Below, in pieces: positions 35,370-44,056 of a stretch of 46,731 nucleotides of DNA. Below the pieces are notes generated by a model. The model searched no databases. It saw only the letters and a program-made list of their open reading frames with translations, and was not told the origin of the DNA. The stretch's first letter is position 1; the number at the start of each line of letters is the position of its first letter. The stretch covers positions 1-46,731 of the forward strand of contig JAHIWP010000038.1 of NCBI GenBank assembly GCA_018816095.1. The letters run 5' to 3'. The stretch is from Gammaproteobacteria bacterium (GTDB taxonomy: Bacteria > Pseudomonadota > Gammaproteobacteria > Pseudomonadales > Pseudomonadaceae). Made by a program: the position numbers and the translations under genes.

Positions 35370-36043
35370 AGCTGACCGCCTTCGCGGATAAAGTCGCGCT
35401 CATCAATGCGGCGAAAACGCACCCGGTCACCCAACGCCAGCGGGCATGGCGGCGTGCGCGCGGCGTCGAACAACGACCAGGGGCAACGGCCAATCAGGTG
35501 CCAGCCGCCGGGCGAGCTGTGTGGATAGATCGCCGTTTGCCGCTCGGCAATCGCCAGACTCCCGGCCGGTACGGCAATGCGCGGGGTGGCGCGGCGCGGC
35601 AAGGCCAGGCGCGCATCCAGCTCACCGAGGTAGGCAAAGCCCGGAGCAAAACCAATCGCGCCAACGCGGTACTCGCTCGCGGCATGCAGTTCGATCACCT
35701 GAGCGCCGCTCAGCTGGCACAGTCGCGCGACCTCGGCGAGGTCTTCACCGTTATACAAGATAGGGATTTCATGCAGCCGCCCGACCTGCGCAACAAAAGG
35801 CTCGGCCAGCCAGCGCTCCAGCAGGGGTTTGAGCCGCTCGGCCAGTTCCAAGTGATCGGTGCGCATCAGGTCGTAGTGCAGTAGCAGGCTGGTCCAGCCC
35901 GGCACCAGATCGGTAAGCACCTCACCCAGCTCGCCACGGATGCGCTCGGCCAGCAGGGCGATCCGCTGCGGCAGCTGCGCATCCGGCTGTTCGGCCAGCA
36001 CCAGCAGCAGCGCTTCGGCACCGGCCGGTTCGAGGCGGATCAT
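35366..36043 (-). CDS. pxpB: 5-oxoprolinase subunit B
   Basis: This 225-aa KipI-like subunit has VPGWTSLLLHYD in its N-terminal half and the conserved GFAPGFAYLGELD and SPGGWHLIGRCP motifs. Such subunits partner PxpC; some Gram-positive homologues inhibit kinase KinA. It overlaps both neighbours by 4 bp. Confidence 0.95.
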   Translation of the reverse strand: MIRLEPAGAEALLLVLAEQPDAQLPQRIALLAERIRGELGEVLTDLVPGWTSLLLHYDLMRTDHLELAERLKPLLERWLAEPFVAQVGRLHEIPILYNGEDLAEVARLCQLSGAQVIELHAASEYRVGAIGFAPGFAYLGELDARLALPRRATPRIAVPAGSLAIAERQTAIYPHSSPGGWHLIGRCPWSLFDAARTPPCPLALGDRVRFRRIDERDFIREGGQL

Positions 36044-36783
36044 AGGGCGTCCAGGCTGGCCCGCAAACGCCGCAATACGGCCAGGGAGTCGGCGTTATCG
36101 CCATGCACGCACAGGCTGTCGGCGCGCAGCTGCAGCGGCTTGCCATCAATATCGGCAAACGGCTCGCCTTGAGCAATCGCCAGGGCCTGCTGAAATATCC
36201 GCTGCGGATCATGGTGCACCGCGCCGCTCAAACGCCTCGGCGCCAACTGCCCATCAGCCAGATAAGCACGGTCGGCAAAGGCCTCGAACATCAACGGCAC
36301 ATCGGCGGCATCGGCCAGGCGCAGCTCACGGCTGTTGTCGGCCAGCGCCAGCACCATCAACGGCAAGCCCTTGCGGTAACTGGCGCAGGCCTCAAGCACC
36401 GCGTTGAACAGCGCATCGTCACGCACCAGGTCGTTGTAAAGCGCGCCATGCGGTTTGACGTAGGCCAGTTGAGTGCCCGCCGCGCGACAAAAGGCATCCA
36501 GCGCGCCGAGCTGATAAAGCACCAGCGCGGTGACCTCCTCTGGCGAGCAAGCGATATGCCGACGGCCGAAACCGAGCAGATCAGGATAGGCCGGGTGCGC
36601 ACCAATGCTCACCCCATGCTGCACCGCCAGGGCGACGGTGCGTTGCATGGTCAGCGGGTCGGACGCATGAAAGCCACACGCCAGGTTGGCCTGATCAACC
36701 AGCGGCATGGCATGCACGTCATCACCCATGCGCCACACGCCGAAGCTTTCACCCATGTCGCAGTTCAGCAGGATTTTTTTCAT
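36040..36783 (-). CDS. pxpA: 5-oxoprolinase subunit A (LamB/YcsF)
   Basis: This 247-aa protein has the LamB/YcsF hallmark NCDMGESFG at its start, NLACGFHASDPLTM and YVKPHGALYND. It is the hydrolase subunit of the three-gene pxpA-B-C operon, which has 4-bp overlaps throughout. This suggests stoichiometric production. No regulator gene was seen nearby. Confidence 0.96.
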   Translation of the reverse strand: MKKILLNCDMGESFGVWRMGDDVHAMPLVDQANLACGFHASDPLTMQRTVALAVQHGVSIGAHPAYPDLLGFGRRHIACSPEEVTALVLYQLGALDAFCRAAGTQLAYVKPHGALYNDLVRDDALFNAVLEACASYRKGLPLMVLALADNSRELRLADAADVPLMFEAFADRAYLADGQLAPRRLSGAVHHDPQRIFQQALAIAQGEPFADIDGKPLQLRADSLCVHGDNADSLAVLRRLRASLDAL

Positions 36784-36830
36784 GCCGACAAGCTTAGTGG
36801 TGCATTACCGCTGCGGGAAGCCTGGCTGCG

Positions 36831-39356
36831 TTAATACACGTCGCGGCGATAGCGCCCCTCTTCGCGCAGGGCCGTGACAGCGGATTCGCCGAGCAACTCA
36901 TGCAACACCGCATCCACCCCAGCCGCCATACCGTCGAGGCTGCCGCAGACGTAGATTGCAGCGCCCTCGGCCAGCCACTCACGCAGCTGCTCGGCGGACT
37001 CACGCAGACGATCCTGCACGTAGACCTTGGCGGCCTGGTCGCGCGAGAAAGCCAGGTCCAAGCGCGCCAACTCACCGGTTGCCAGCCAGCCCTGCAACTC
37101 AGCCTGGCAGTAGAAGTCATGCGCCGCATTACGCTCGCCGAACAGCAGCCAGTTTTGCCGATGCCCGGCGATGATCCGCGCCTTGAGCAGGCTGCGCAGC
37201 CCGGCCAAGCCGGTGCCGTTGCCGATCAGGATCAGCGGTCGATCATCTTCGGGTGCATGGAAGGCGCTGTTACGCCGTACCCGCGCCAGCAACTGACCCT
37301 GCAGCGCCGCGCCTTCCGTCAACCAACCGGAGCCAAGCCCGAGCGAGCCATCGCGATGTCGCTCCTGGCGGACGATCAGCTCCAGCTCGCCGTCGCTGGG
37401 CAAGGAGGCGATCGAGTATTCGCGGGCAGCCAAGGGCACCAGCGCATCCAGCATAGCCTGGGCGTGCAAGCCGACCAGGTGGGTGAACTGCTCAGGTAGC
37501 TGCTTGCCACGCAGTGCCTGCTGCAGCGACTGCGTCAGGCCATCGAGGCTGACTGTCTGGTTGCCGTCCAGCGCATGGGCCTGCAACCAGGCCTGCACCG
37601 TGGCATCGCTATGGCGCGGCGGTACCTCGAGAATATCGCCGGCACTCCAGTCGACCGGCTGTTCAGCACGCAGTGCCAGCAGGTATGTCAGCGCGCCCTG
37701 ACTGCCCGGATTTAGCCGCTCGCGACGCGTGAGTGTCCACAGGCAGGGCGGCGTTTCAGCTTGAGGCAGCGGCTTGGCGCCTGTCAGCTCACCGAGTTGG
37801 CGTTGCCAGTGGGCCAAGGCTGTCGCATCGGCAGCGTCGACCTGCACCAGCTCGAACAAACTGCGCGCCCCCTGCTGAGTCAGCCAGCCGTGGACCCGCT
37901 GGGCAAAGCCACAGAAGTGCTGATACTGGCGATCTCCCAGGGCGAGCATGGCATACCGCAGATTAGGCAGATGCAACGCCTGCCCCAGCAGCCTGCGCTC
38001 GAAGCCGCGCGCGCTGTCCGGCGCCTCGCCATCGCCAAAGGTGCTGAGCACAAACAGCGCGTTGTGCGCCTGGCGCAGCATCTGCTCGTTGAGTTTGGCC
38101 AAGGGCTGCACACTGACGGCCAGGCCGGCAGCCTGCAACTGCCCGGCGGTTTGCCAGGCCAGCTGTTCGGCAAAACCGCTCTGACTGGCAAAGCCAATCA
38201 GCCAACCCTCGCCCAGCCCCGTACTCGGTTGCAACGCCCCACGCGCCTTGAGCATGGCGCGCTTTTTACGCCGACGATCCAAGTAGAGCAACCAGCCAGT
38301 GATGGCGAACAACGGCATCGCCAGGCTGGCAAGCATCATCAGAATGCGCCCGGTCAGGCCGAAATAGCTGCCCACATGCAAGGCATACACACTGGTCAGC
38401 AGTTGATCGCCAAAGCTCTGTTGCTCGTAGCGCGTGTGCTTTCCTGCCTCGCTGCTTAAAGGGTCAAGCGCCAGTTGGTTGAAAGCACGTTCATGCGGTG
38501 CATCATCACGCAGGTAGAACACAGTCATGGGTTGCCCAGCCACTGGCGGCAAGCGCAGGTTGTAGCTGCTCAACTGACTGCCGGCCTCACGCTGCAGGCC
38601 TTCCCAGACGGCGTGGTAGTTCACTATCGGCAACTCACCGGCCGGTGGCGGGCCGCGCTTGCCTCCGCGCTGCTGACCACCAGGCTCAGCGCTAAGTAAC
38701 GTGGTTGCACCTTCGCGGTACCAGTCATATGACCAATACAGCCCCGTCAGCGCCGCCAGCAGGTATAGCGCCAGGCACCAGGTGCCGGCCACCGCGTGCA
38801 GATCCCAGTTGAAGCTGCGGCCCTTGCGCGCCCAATCCAGAGTCAGCCAGGCGCGCCAGCTGCCCGCCTGACGCGGCCACCGCAGGTACAGCCCCGAAAG
38901 GCAGAAGAACACCAGTATCAATGTGCTGGCTGCGGTGATCTGCTTGCCGTATTCCCCCATGGCGAGGAAACGGTGCAGCTTCAGCATCAAGTCGAAGAAC
39001 CCTTGCCCGCGTGGCTCAGCTATCAATTCACCGCTGTAACCATCGAAGTAACGCGACGGCCCACGACGCTCGCCAGGCGGCGGAGCGAAAAACACCCGCG
39101 CAGCCCGATCACCCTCTACCGCCAACCACAGGCCGACCACCCGCTGCTGGCTGGCCGCTTCGAGTTTAGGCACCAGCTCGGCGGGCGACAGCGTGCCACT
39201 GTCACGCACCTCGACCTTCAGCACATCGGGGTTGAGCGCACGCATCAGCTCATCCTGAAACGAGTAGGCCGCACCCGTAACACCCATCAAGGCCAACACC
39301 AAGCCGGCTGTGATACCGAACAGCCAATGCAGCTGGAACAGAATTTTCTTTAACAC
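36831..39356 (-). CDS. PepSY membrane reductase with flavodoxin and FNR domains
   Basis: About 841 aa. The N-terminal 375 residues form a PepSY-TM protein (four helices, HWLFGITAG start). A flavodoxin-like domain follows (about 390-535) and then a CPR-like FAD/NADPH reductase ([30 protein letters not shown]-terminal YRRDVY). This arrangement is known for siderophore-linked ferric reductases, including the neighbour of piuA in P. aeruginosa (PA4513), and is placed here next to TonB receptors. It probably carries electrons from NADPH to ferric siderophore in the periplasm. The GTG at 39356 ([11 protein letters not shown]) is preferred; 39371 GTG is the other choice. Confidence 0.88.
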   Translation of the reverse strand: MLKKILFQLHWLFGITAGLVLALMGVTGAAYSFQDELMRALNPDVLKVEVRDSGTLSPAELVPKLEAASQQRVVGLWLAVEGDRAARVFFAPPPGERRGPSRYFDGYSGELIAEPRGQGFFDLMLKLHRFLAMGEYGKQITAASTLILVFFCLSGLYLRWPRQAGSWRAWLTLDWARKGRSFNWDLHAVAGTWCLALYLLAALTGLYWSYDWYREGATTLLSAEPGGQQRGGKRGPPPAGELPIVNYHAVWEGLQREAGSQLSSYNLRLPPVAGQPMTVFYLRDDAPHERAFNQLALDPLSSEAGKHTRYEQQSFGDQLLTSVYALHVGSYFGLTGRILMMLASLAMPLFAITGWLLYLDRRRKKRAMLKARGALQPSTGLGEGWLIGFASQSGFAEQLAWQTAGQLQAAGLAVSVQPLAKLNEQMLRQAHNALFVLSTFGDGEAPDSARGFERRLLGQALHLPNLRYAMLALGDRQYQHFCGFAQRVHGWLTQQGARSLFELVQVDAADATALAHWQRQLGELTGAKPLPQAETPPCLWTLTRRERLNPGSQGALTYLLALRAEQPVDWSAGDILEVPPRHSDATVQAWLQAHALDGNQTVSLDGLTQSLQQALRGKQLPEQFTHLVGLHAQAMLDALVPLAAREYSIASLPSDGELELIVRQERHRDGSLGLGSGWLTEGAALQGQLLARVRRNSAFHAPEDDRPLILIGNGTGLAGLRSLLKARIIAGHRQNWLLFGERNAAHDFYCQAELQGWLATGELARLDLAFSRDQAAKVYVQDRLRESAEQLREWLAEGAAIYVCGSLDGMAAGVDAVLHELLGESAVTALREEGRYRRDVY

Positions 39357-39425
39357 GGGAAACTCGATCACCGGCGTTGAACACAGGCAGTCGCACTACA
39401 AACCGGCAACGGCCAAAGGAGAAGT

Positions 39426-39444
39426 AATTCTATTTAATAATTTG
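39426..39444 (-). promoter_or_regulatory. Fur-like box before PepSY reductase
   Basis: AATTCTATTTAATAATTTG lies 55-90 nt before the start codon. It matches the core ATTCTATTT-ATAAT of the better box before the neighbouring receptor. It is a weaker Fur site. Confidence 0.5.
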
Positions 39445-39664
39445 TTTCAATAACCAGCCATCTGCCGACCTTTACCGACTCTTTACCCAGGGTGAGCGCT
39501 CACACAAACGACCCTAAAGCCTTGATTCGTTGAACGACACGGACGATTCAAGCCTGCGTTAAGCCGAGCAGCTCACTAGGCGCGGCGACGGCAGCGATCA
39601 CCGTTCACTCAGCGCAGCCACCCCGACATAGCGGACTGCAACAGTTAGCGGTCAGCGAACACAC
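39445..39664. other. Non-coding interval between reductase promoter and receptor terminator
   Basis: No gene was seen. An imperfect inverted repeat CTTGATTCGT/ACGATTCAAG is near 39522-39553. Otherwise the stretch seems to be promoter-proximal DNA. Confidence 0.4.
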
Positions 39665-39695
39665 AAAAACCCTGCACATACTCGAGCAGGGTTTT
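39665..39695 (-). terminator. Rho-independent terminator after TonB receptor
   Basis: On the minus strand, AAAACCCTGC pairs with GCAGGGTTTT and a T-run follows. It lies about 55 bp past the receptor stop codon at 39750. Confidence 0.88.
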
Positions 39696-39749
39696 CTCAA
39701 TCGGCTGGCAGGCAGGCTGACTTATGCAGCCTGCCTGCCGCTGGCGTGG

Positions 39750-41966
39750 CTAGAAGCGGTATGTGGCCGACAGCACTGCCGAACGCGCATCACCGTATTC
39801 GATAGCCGAAGAACGGGTATTGAGGCCGACGTTCTGGCGCACGCTCTGCACATAGTCCTTATCGAACAGGTTGTTCATGTTCAGCTGCAGGTCGAGCTCC
39901 TTGTTGACCTGGTAACCGAGCATGGCGTTGTGCACCCAGTAGGCATCCAGTTTAGCGTTATCGCTGGAGGTCACGTTACGCTCGCTGGCATAACGCGCGC
40001 CGTAACCGACACGCCAGCCGGCTGGCAGCTCGTAGGTGGTCCACAGGTTGAACGAGCGTGGCGGCGTGTTGCCCAGCGCCTGACCTTCACGGGCGATACC
40101 GGCAGCAGTGTCTGCGGCCTTGAGGGTTTCGCTGTCGAGGAAGGTGTAGTTGGCGTAGACGTTCCACTGATCGGTAATCCGACCGGTCACACCAAATTCA
40201 ACGCCTTGTACACGCTGCTCACCTGCCAGCTGGGTCGAGCCATCGGCCATGGTTTCACGGGCGTTGGTCTTCTCGACACGGAACAGCGCAGCATCCAGTT
40301 GCAGGCGGTTATTGAGCAGCTCCCACTTGGTGCCCAGCTCCCAGGTTTCGTTCTCTTCCGGGGCCAGTTCAGCGGCAGCAGCATTCAGCGCACCGGAAGA
40401 CGCCAGGTTCTCCGCCGCCGGGTTGAAGGAGGTGCCGTAAGCCAGGTAGATGCGGCCATTTTCGGCTGGCTTGTACACTACACCGGCACGGCCGCTGAGT
40501 TCCTTGTCACGCGAATCCATACGGGTCACAGTGCCCGCTGGCAGCGCGACGTTCTTCGAATCGCCTTTGATCCAGTCGTAACGCAGGCCCAGGCTCAGGT
40601 CCCACTGCTCGTTCAGGGCCAGAGTGTCGAAGACATAAATCGCTTCGTTATCCAGCTGGGTGCTGGTTTCAGCGGAGCGAGCCTTGTTGATCGGCCCGGT
40701 GTAATAACCTGGCGGGTTACCCAGATCGAAGCTGCGACCGGCGAAATCCAAGCCATAGCTGTAAGTGTTGCGGTGATAATCCTCACGTGAAACCTCAACA
40801 CCCGTCACCAGGGTGTGGCCCAGGCCGAAGGTGTCGAAATACGCGGTCAGGTTGGTCTGGTTGATCCACATCTCGCTGGTCACATCACGGCCATAGCCCT
40901 GCGGACCGGCAGGCCGGTATTGCCCAGCCGGGGCGACGGCCAGGTTGACGTGGGAGGCCGAAATGACCGTATCACGCTTGACCTGGCTGTAACGGCTGAG
41001 GTTCTGCAAGCGCAGGTTGTCGTTGAAATCGTGTTCGAATTTGACGGTGAAGGCATCCGTCTGGATCTCTTCCTTGTCAATGTTCTTCCAGCCGAAGAAA
41101 CCTTCGCGGTCAACACCAGCCAGGCGCTTGCCGTCGAAAGCCGGCACACCGTAATCAGGCATGTTGTCATCGTTTTGATGCAGGTAGCTGAGAGTCAGAC
41201 GAGTCGATTCGCTCAGGCCCAGCAACAACGACGGCGCAATGCCCCAGCGCTGGCGATCCACATGATCACGGCCTGGAACATCGTTCTCATGGGCCATCAG
41301 ATTGAGGCGCACGGCACTGCCAGTGCCAACGCCTTCCAGGGTCTGATTGGTGTCCAAGGTCAGGCGGTGGTAGTTGTCCGTACCCAGGCTGGCACCGATT
41401 TCGGTGAAGTCACGCTGACGTGGCTGCTTGCTGACCTGGTTGATACTGCCGCCGGTGGTACCGGAGCCGCCGAATACCGAGTTGGGGCCTTTGATGACTT
41501 CAACGGCTTCGATATTGAAGGTGTCGGTACGGTTGTTCTGCGAGCTGTCGCGCAGACCGTCGATCTGCATGTTGGCGTTGGCACTGAAGCCACGGATGTT
41601 GATGCTGTCACCCGAGCCACCACCGCCCTCACCGGCGTTAAAGGTGATACCGGAGACGTTGGCCAGCACTTCTTTCATGCTCAGGGCTTTCTGCTCTTTG
41701 AGCAGCGCCTGTGGCACCACGGTGATGGTCTGCGGGGTATCAAGCAGCGGCACCGCGTACTTGGCGGAAGACGAGGTTTCGGTCTTGTAGCTTTCGGCCT
41801 GCTGGCCCTTGACCGTCACGCTGCCCAGTTCGACCGGTGTTTTGGTCTTTTGCGGCACTTGCTCGGCTGCCATGCCTGCGCCCGCCCAGGACGCTACAGC
41901 CAGACCGATGGCCGTAGCCAGAAGACGACGCTGCGGCAGGTTGCCGACTTGTTTACCCATACCCAT
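39750..41966 (-). CDS. TonB-dependent siderophore receptor
   Basis: This 738-aa outer-membrane receptor has a signal peptide (cleaved near GAGMAA), a plug domain with TPQTITVVPQALLKEQ and EVIKGPNSVFGGSGTTGGSIN, and a beta-barrel ending in the C-terminal aromatic LSATYRF. It lacks a signalling domain, so it is a plain importer. The start is probably ATG at 41966 (frame also open to GTG 41975), preceded by a TTCTC leader like that of the other receptor. Its N-terminal and plug sequences resemble the PiuA-like receptor at 44057, suggesting a paralogous pair. Likely ligand: a catecholate or related ferric siderophore, by analogy. Confidence 0.95.
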   Translation of the reverse strand: MGMGKQVGNLPQRRLLATAIGLAVASWAGAGMAAEQVPQKTKTPVELGSVTVKGQQAESYKTETSSSAKYAVPLLDTPQTITVVPQALLKEQKALSMKEVLANVSGITFNAGEGGGGSGDSINIRGFSANANMQIDGLRDSSQNNRTDTFNIEAVEVIKGPNSVFGGSGTTGGSINQVSKQPRQRDFTEIGASLGTDNYHRLTLDTNQTLEGVGTGSAVRLNLMAHENDVPGRDHVDRQRWGIAPSLLLGLSESTRLTLSYLHQNDDNMPDYGVPAFDGKRLAGVDREGFFGWKNIDKEEIQTDAFTVKFEHDFNDNLRLQNLSRYSQVKRDTVISASHVNLAVAPAGQYRPAGPQGYGRDVTSEMWINQTNLTAYFDTFGLGHTLVTGVEVSREDYHRNTYSYGLDFAGRSFDLGNPPGYYTGPINKARSAETSTQLDNEAIYVFDTLALNEQWDLSLGLRYDWIKGDSKNVALPAGTVTRMDSRDKELSGRAGVVYKPAENGRIYLAYGTSFNPAAENLASSGALNAAAAELAPEENETWELGTKWELLNNRLQLDAALFRVEKTNARETMADGSTQLAGEQRVQGVEFGVTGRITDQWNVYANYTFLDSETLKAADTAAGIAREGQALGNTPPRSFNLWTTYELPAGWRVGYGARYASERNVTSSDNAKLDAYWVHNAMLGYQVNKELDLQLNMNNLFDKDYVQSVRQNVGLNTRSSAIEYGDARSAVLSATYRF

Positions 41967-41995
41967 GAGAACCACGCCAGATAAAAACGAGGCGT

Positions 41996-42018
41996 GATTC
42001 TATTTGATAATCATTACC
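41996..42018 (-). promoter_or_regulatory. Fur box before TonB receptor
   Basis: GATTCTATTTGATAATCATT-ACC lies 30-52 nt before the ATG at 41966. It contains GATAATCATTA, a close match to half of the Fur consensus GATAATGATAATCATTATC. It is the best iron box in the window. Confidence 0.75.
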
Positions 42019-42073
42019 ATGCAATACGAATTTACACTTTTATTTGTATTAAGCTCCCTGCGTCTTACTTTTT

Positions 42074-43177
42074 CTATATCAGGCTCGCCGTACCAATACC
42101 GGCCAGATCACGACACCCGGTCAGCGCCATGGCCACTTCCAGCTCAGCGCGCAGCAACTGCACCACATGCGCCACCCCACTCGCCCCCGCCGCAGCCAGG
42201 CCATACACGTAGGGCCGCCCGATCAATACGGCATCGGCACCCAGGGCCAGGGCTTTGAATACGTCCGTACCGCGACGGATACCGCCATCGAGCAGCAGTG
42301 GCACGCGCCCTTGCACTGCAGCGGCGATATCCGCCAGCACTTCGATGGTCGCCGGCTGGCCGTCCAGCGTGCGCCCGCCATGGTTGGAGACAATGATGCC
42401 GTCGACGCCTTCGGCTACCGCGCGCTGCGCATCTTCGGCAGTCATCACGCCTTTGAGCAGGATCGGCAGGCACGTCAGTGAACGCAGCCACTGCACGTCC
42501 GCCCAGCCAGGCGCTGCCGCCATTAACGCACCACCGAGCAACAGGCCACCGCTGGGCGGCGCATTCTCGCGCAGCGGCTGCATGCCACGCAGATTGACTG
42601 CCTCAATGCCCTCGGGCAGAAAGAAACCGGCGCGCTGTTCACGGTTGCGCACGCCGTTGACCGGCGCATCCACTGTCAGCACCAGCGCCTGATAGCCTGC
42701 GGCTTCGGCGCGCCTGACCAGCGCCTCGGTAAAAGCCCGATCCGGCTGGATATACAGCTGGAACCACAACGAGTTATGCGCCTGCTCGGCCACCGCCTCA
42801 AGCGATACGCTGGCCTGAGTGCTCAGCACCATACCGGCCTGTACCGCCGAAGCCGCCAGCACCGTAGCCAGCTCACCGTCGGCATGCGCCAACTGCTGAT
42901 AGGCCACCGGCGCGAGGAAAATCGGGTGAGCAAAGGCCTGACCAAACAGCTGCAGATGGGTATTGCCGCCACTGAGGTCGGCCAGCACCCGCGTGCGCAG
43001 ACGAATGCGCTGAAACGCCGCCTGATTCTGCGCCAGGGTCAGTTCATCGGCCGCACCACCGGCGATATAGGCCCAGGCCTGGGCGCTCATACGCTCGCGG
43101 GCCAGGGGCTCATAGTCCGCCACGGCTGCGACGCTTGGCGGGATCTGCGTCAGTGTCGGCAATGGCAGGTCAGTCAT
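42074..43177 (-). CDS. FMN-dependent alpha-hydroxy-acid oxidase/dehydrogenase
   Basis: This 367-aa FMN enzyme belongs to the lactate/glycolate/mandelate oxidase family. The substrate-binding [10 protein letters not shown] with catalytic His, the FMN-phosphate [20 protein letters not shown] and the first-half [14 protein letters not shown] are visible. No membrane segment like that of mandelate dehydrogenase is seen, so it may be an oxidase. ATG 43177 overlaps the piuC stop (ATGA), so the pair is translationally coupled. Its place in an iron-uptake island is unusual and may mean it acts on a hydroxy-acid siderophore ligand. Confidence 0.9.
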   Translation of the reverse strand: MTDLPLPTLTQIPPSVAAVADYEPLARERMSAQAWAYIAGGAADELTLAQNQAAFQRIRLRTRVLADLSGGNTHLQLFGQAFAHPIFLAPVAYQQLAHADGELATVLAASAVQAGMVLSTQASVSLEAVAEQAHNSLWFQLYIQPDRAFTEALVRRAEAAGYQALVLTVDAPVNGVRNREQRAGFFLPEGIEAVNLRGMQPLRENAPPSGGLLLGGALMAAAPGWADVQWLRSLTCLPILLKGVMTAEDAQRAVAEGVDGIIVSNHGGRTLDGQPATIEVLADIAAAVQGRVPLLLDGGIRRGTDVFKALALGADAVLIGRPYVYGLAAAGASGVAHVVQLLRAELEVAMALTGCRDLAGIGTASLI

Positions 43178-43854
43178 GTGTTGGCCCACTGGCGCAGCAG
43201 GTTGTGATAAACCCCGGTCAAGCGCGCCAGCTCGGCACTCTCCGGCACTTCAAGGGTCAGCGCCTGCACCGCGCGATCCAGCTCCAGCAACAGACTGCGC
43301 TGGGTGTCATCACGCACCAGGCTCTGAATCCAGAAAAACGCCGCATAGCGTGTACCCCGAGTCACCGGCTCAACCCGATGCAAACTGCTGCCGGGGTATA
43401 GCACCAGATGCCCGGCCGGCAGCTTGACGCGGTGGCTGCCGTAACTGTCTTCGACCACCAGCTCGCCGCCGTCGTACTCGTCCGGATCACTGAAGAACAG
43501 CGTGGCCGACAGATCACTGCGCACCCGATGCGGCGTGCCCGGCACGCTGAAAATCGCGTTATCGATATGGTTGCCGTAGGTGCCGCCGCCGGTGTAACGG
43601 TTGAAGCGCGGTGGCAACACCTTCAGCGGCAAGGCCGCCGAGACGAACTGCGGATGGTTGCCCAGACGCTGCACGATAAAGTCGCCAATCTGCACCGTCA
43701 GCGGATCGTCCTGGGCCAGCTGCTGGTTGGCCTTGGCTTTGGCCGCCTGATAGCCCGCAGTCAGCCGACCATCCTGCCAGCTGGCCTGCTCGAAGGCCTG
43801 ACGGCACTCACGCACCTGCTCAGGCGTCAGCACATCGGCAATGCTCAACATCAT
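43174..43854 (-). CDS. piuC: PKHD-type Fe(II)/2-oxoglutarate dioxygenase
   Basis: This 226-aa PiuC-like dioxygenase has the iron-binding H and D in GNHIDNAIF and the distal H in [15 protein letters not shown], the latter also holding the 2-oxoglutarate Arg. Length fits the YbiX/PiuC family. PiuC usually lies next to the siderophore receptor PiuA. The start at 43854 follows GAGGAG; a second ATG is adjacent. It starts an operon with the FMN oxidase (ATGA overlap). Confidence 0.94.
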   Translation of the reverse strand: MMLSIADVLTPEQVRECRQAFEQASWQDGRLTAGYQAAKAKANQQLAQDDPLTVQIGDFIVQRLGNHPQFVSAALPLKVLPPRFNRYTGGGTYGNHIDNAIFSVPGTPHRVRSDLSATLFFSDPDEYDGGELVVEDSYGSHRVKLPAGHLVLYPGSSLHRVEPVTRGTRYAAFFWIQSLVRDDTQRSLLLELDRAVQALTLEVPESAELARLTGVYHNLLRQWANT

Positions 43855-43903
43855 GATTTGCTCTCCTCACCGGCCGCCCTGAGCGACCGCCACCAAACAG
43901 TTG

Positions 43904-43921
43904 CAAATGATTCTAAATAGC
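43904..43921 (-). promoter_or_regulatory. Fur-like box before piuC
   Basis: On the plus strand AAATGATTCTAAATAGC lies about 50-67 nt before the piuC start. The core GATTCTAAATAGC matches the box before piuA at 12 of 13 positions. Confidence 0.55.
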
Positions 43922-44008
43922 TGAGACGCACTATGACAGCGCCGCGCACCAGGACCATTGATCCAGCCCAATAAATCCTCCACGAGGAGGCCGCAGAACC
44001 AATAAAAA

Positions 44009-44036
44009 CGCCCCGGATACCAAGGCATCCGGGGCG
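44009..44036 (-). terminator. Rho-independent terminator after piuA-like receptor
   Basis: CGCCCCGGAT (44009-44018) pairs with ATCCGGGGCG (44027-44036). On the minus strand it is followed by TTTTTATT. It lies about 20 bp past the receptor stop codon. Confidence 0.93.
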
Positions 44037-44056
44037 CGTTTTACGGCCTGCGCAAC

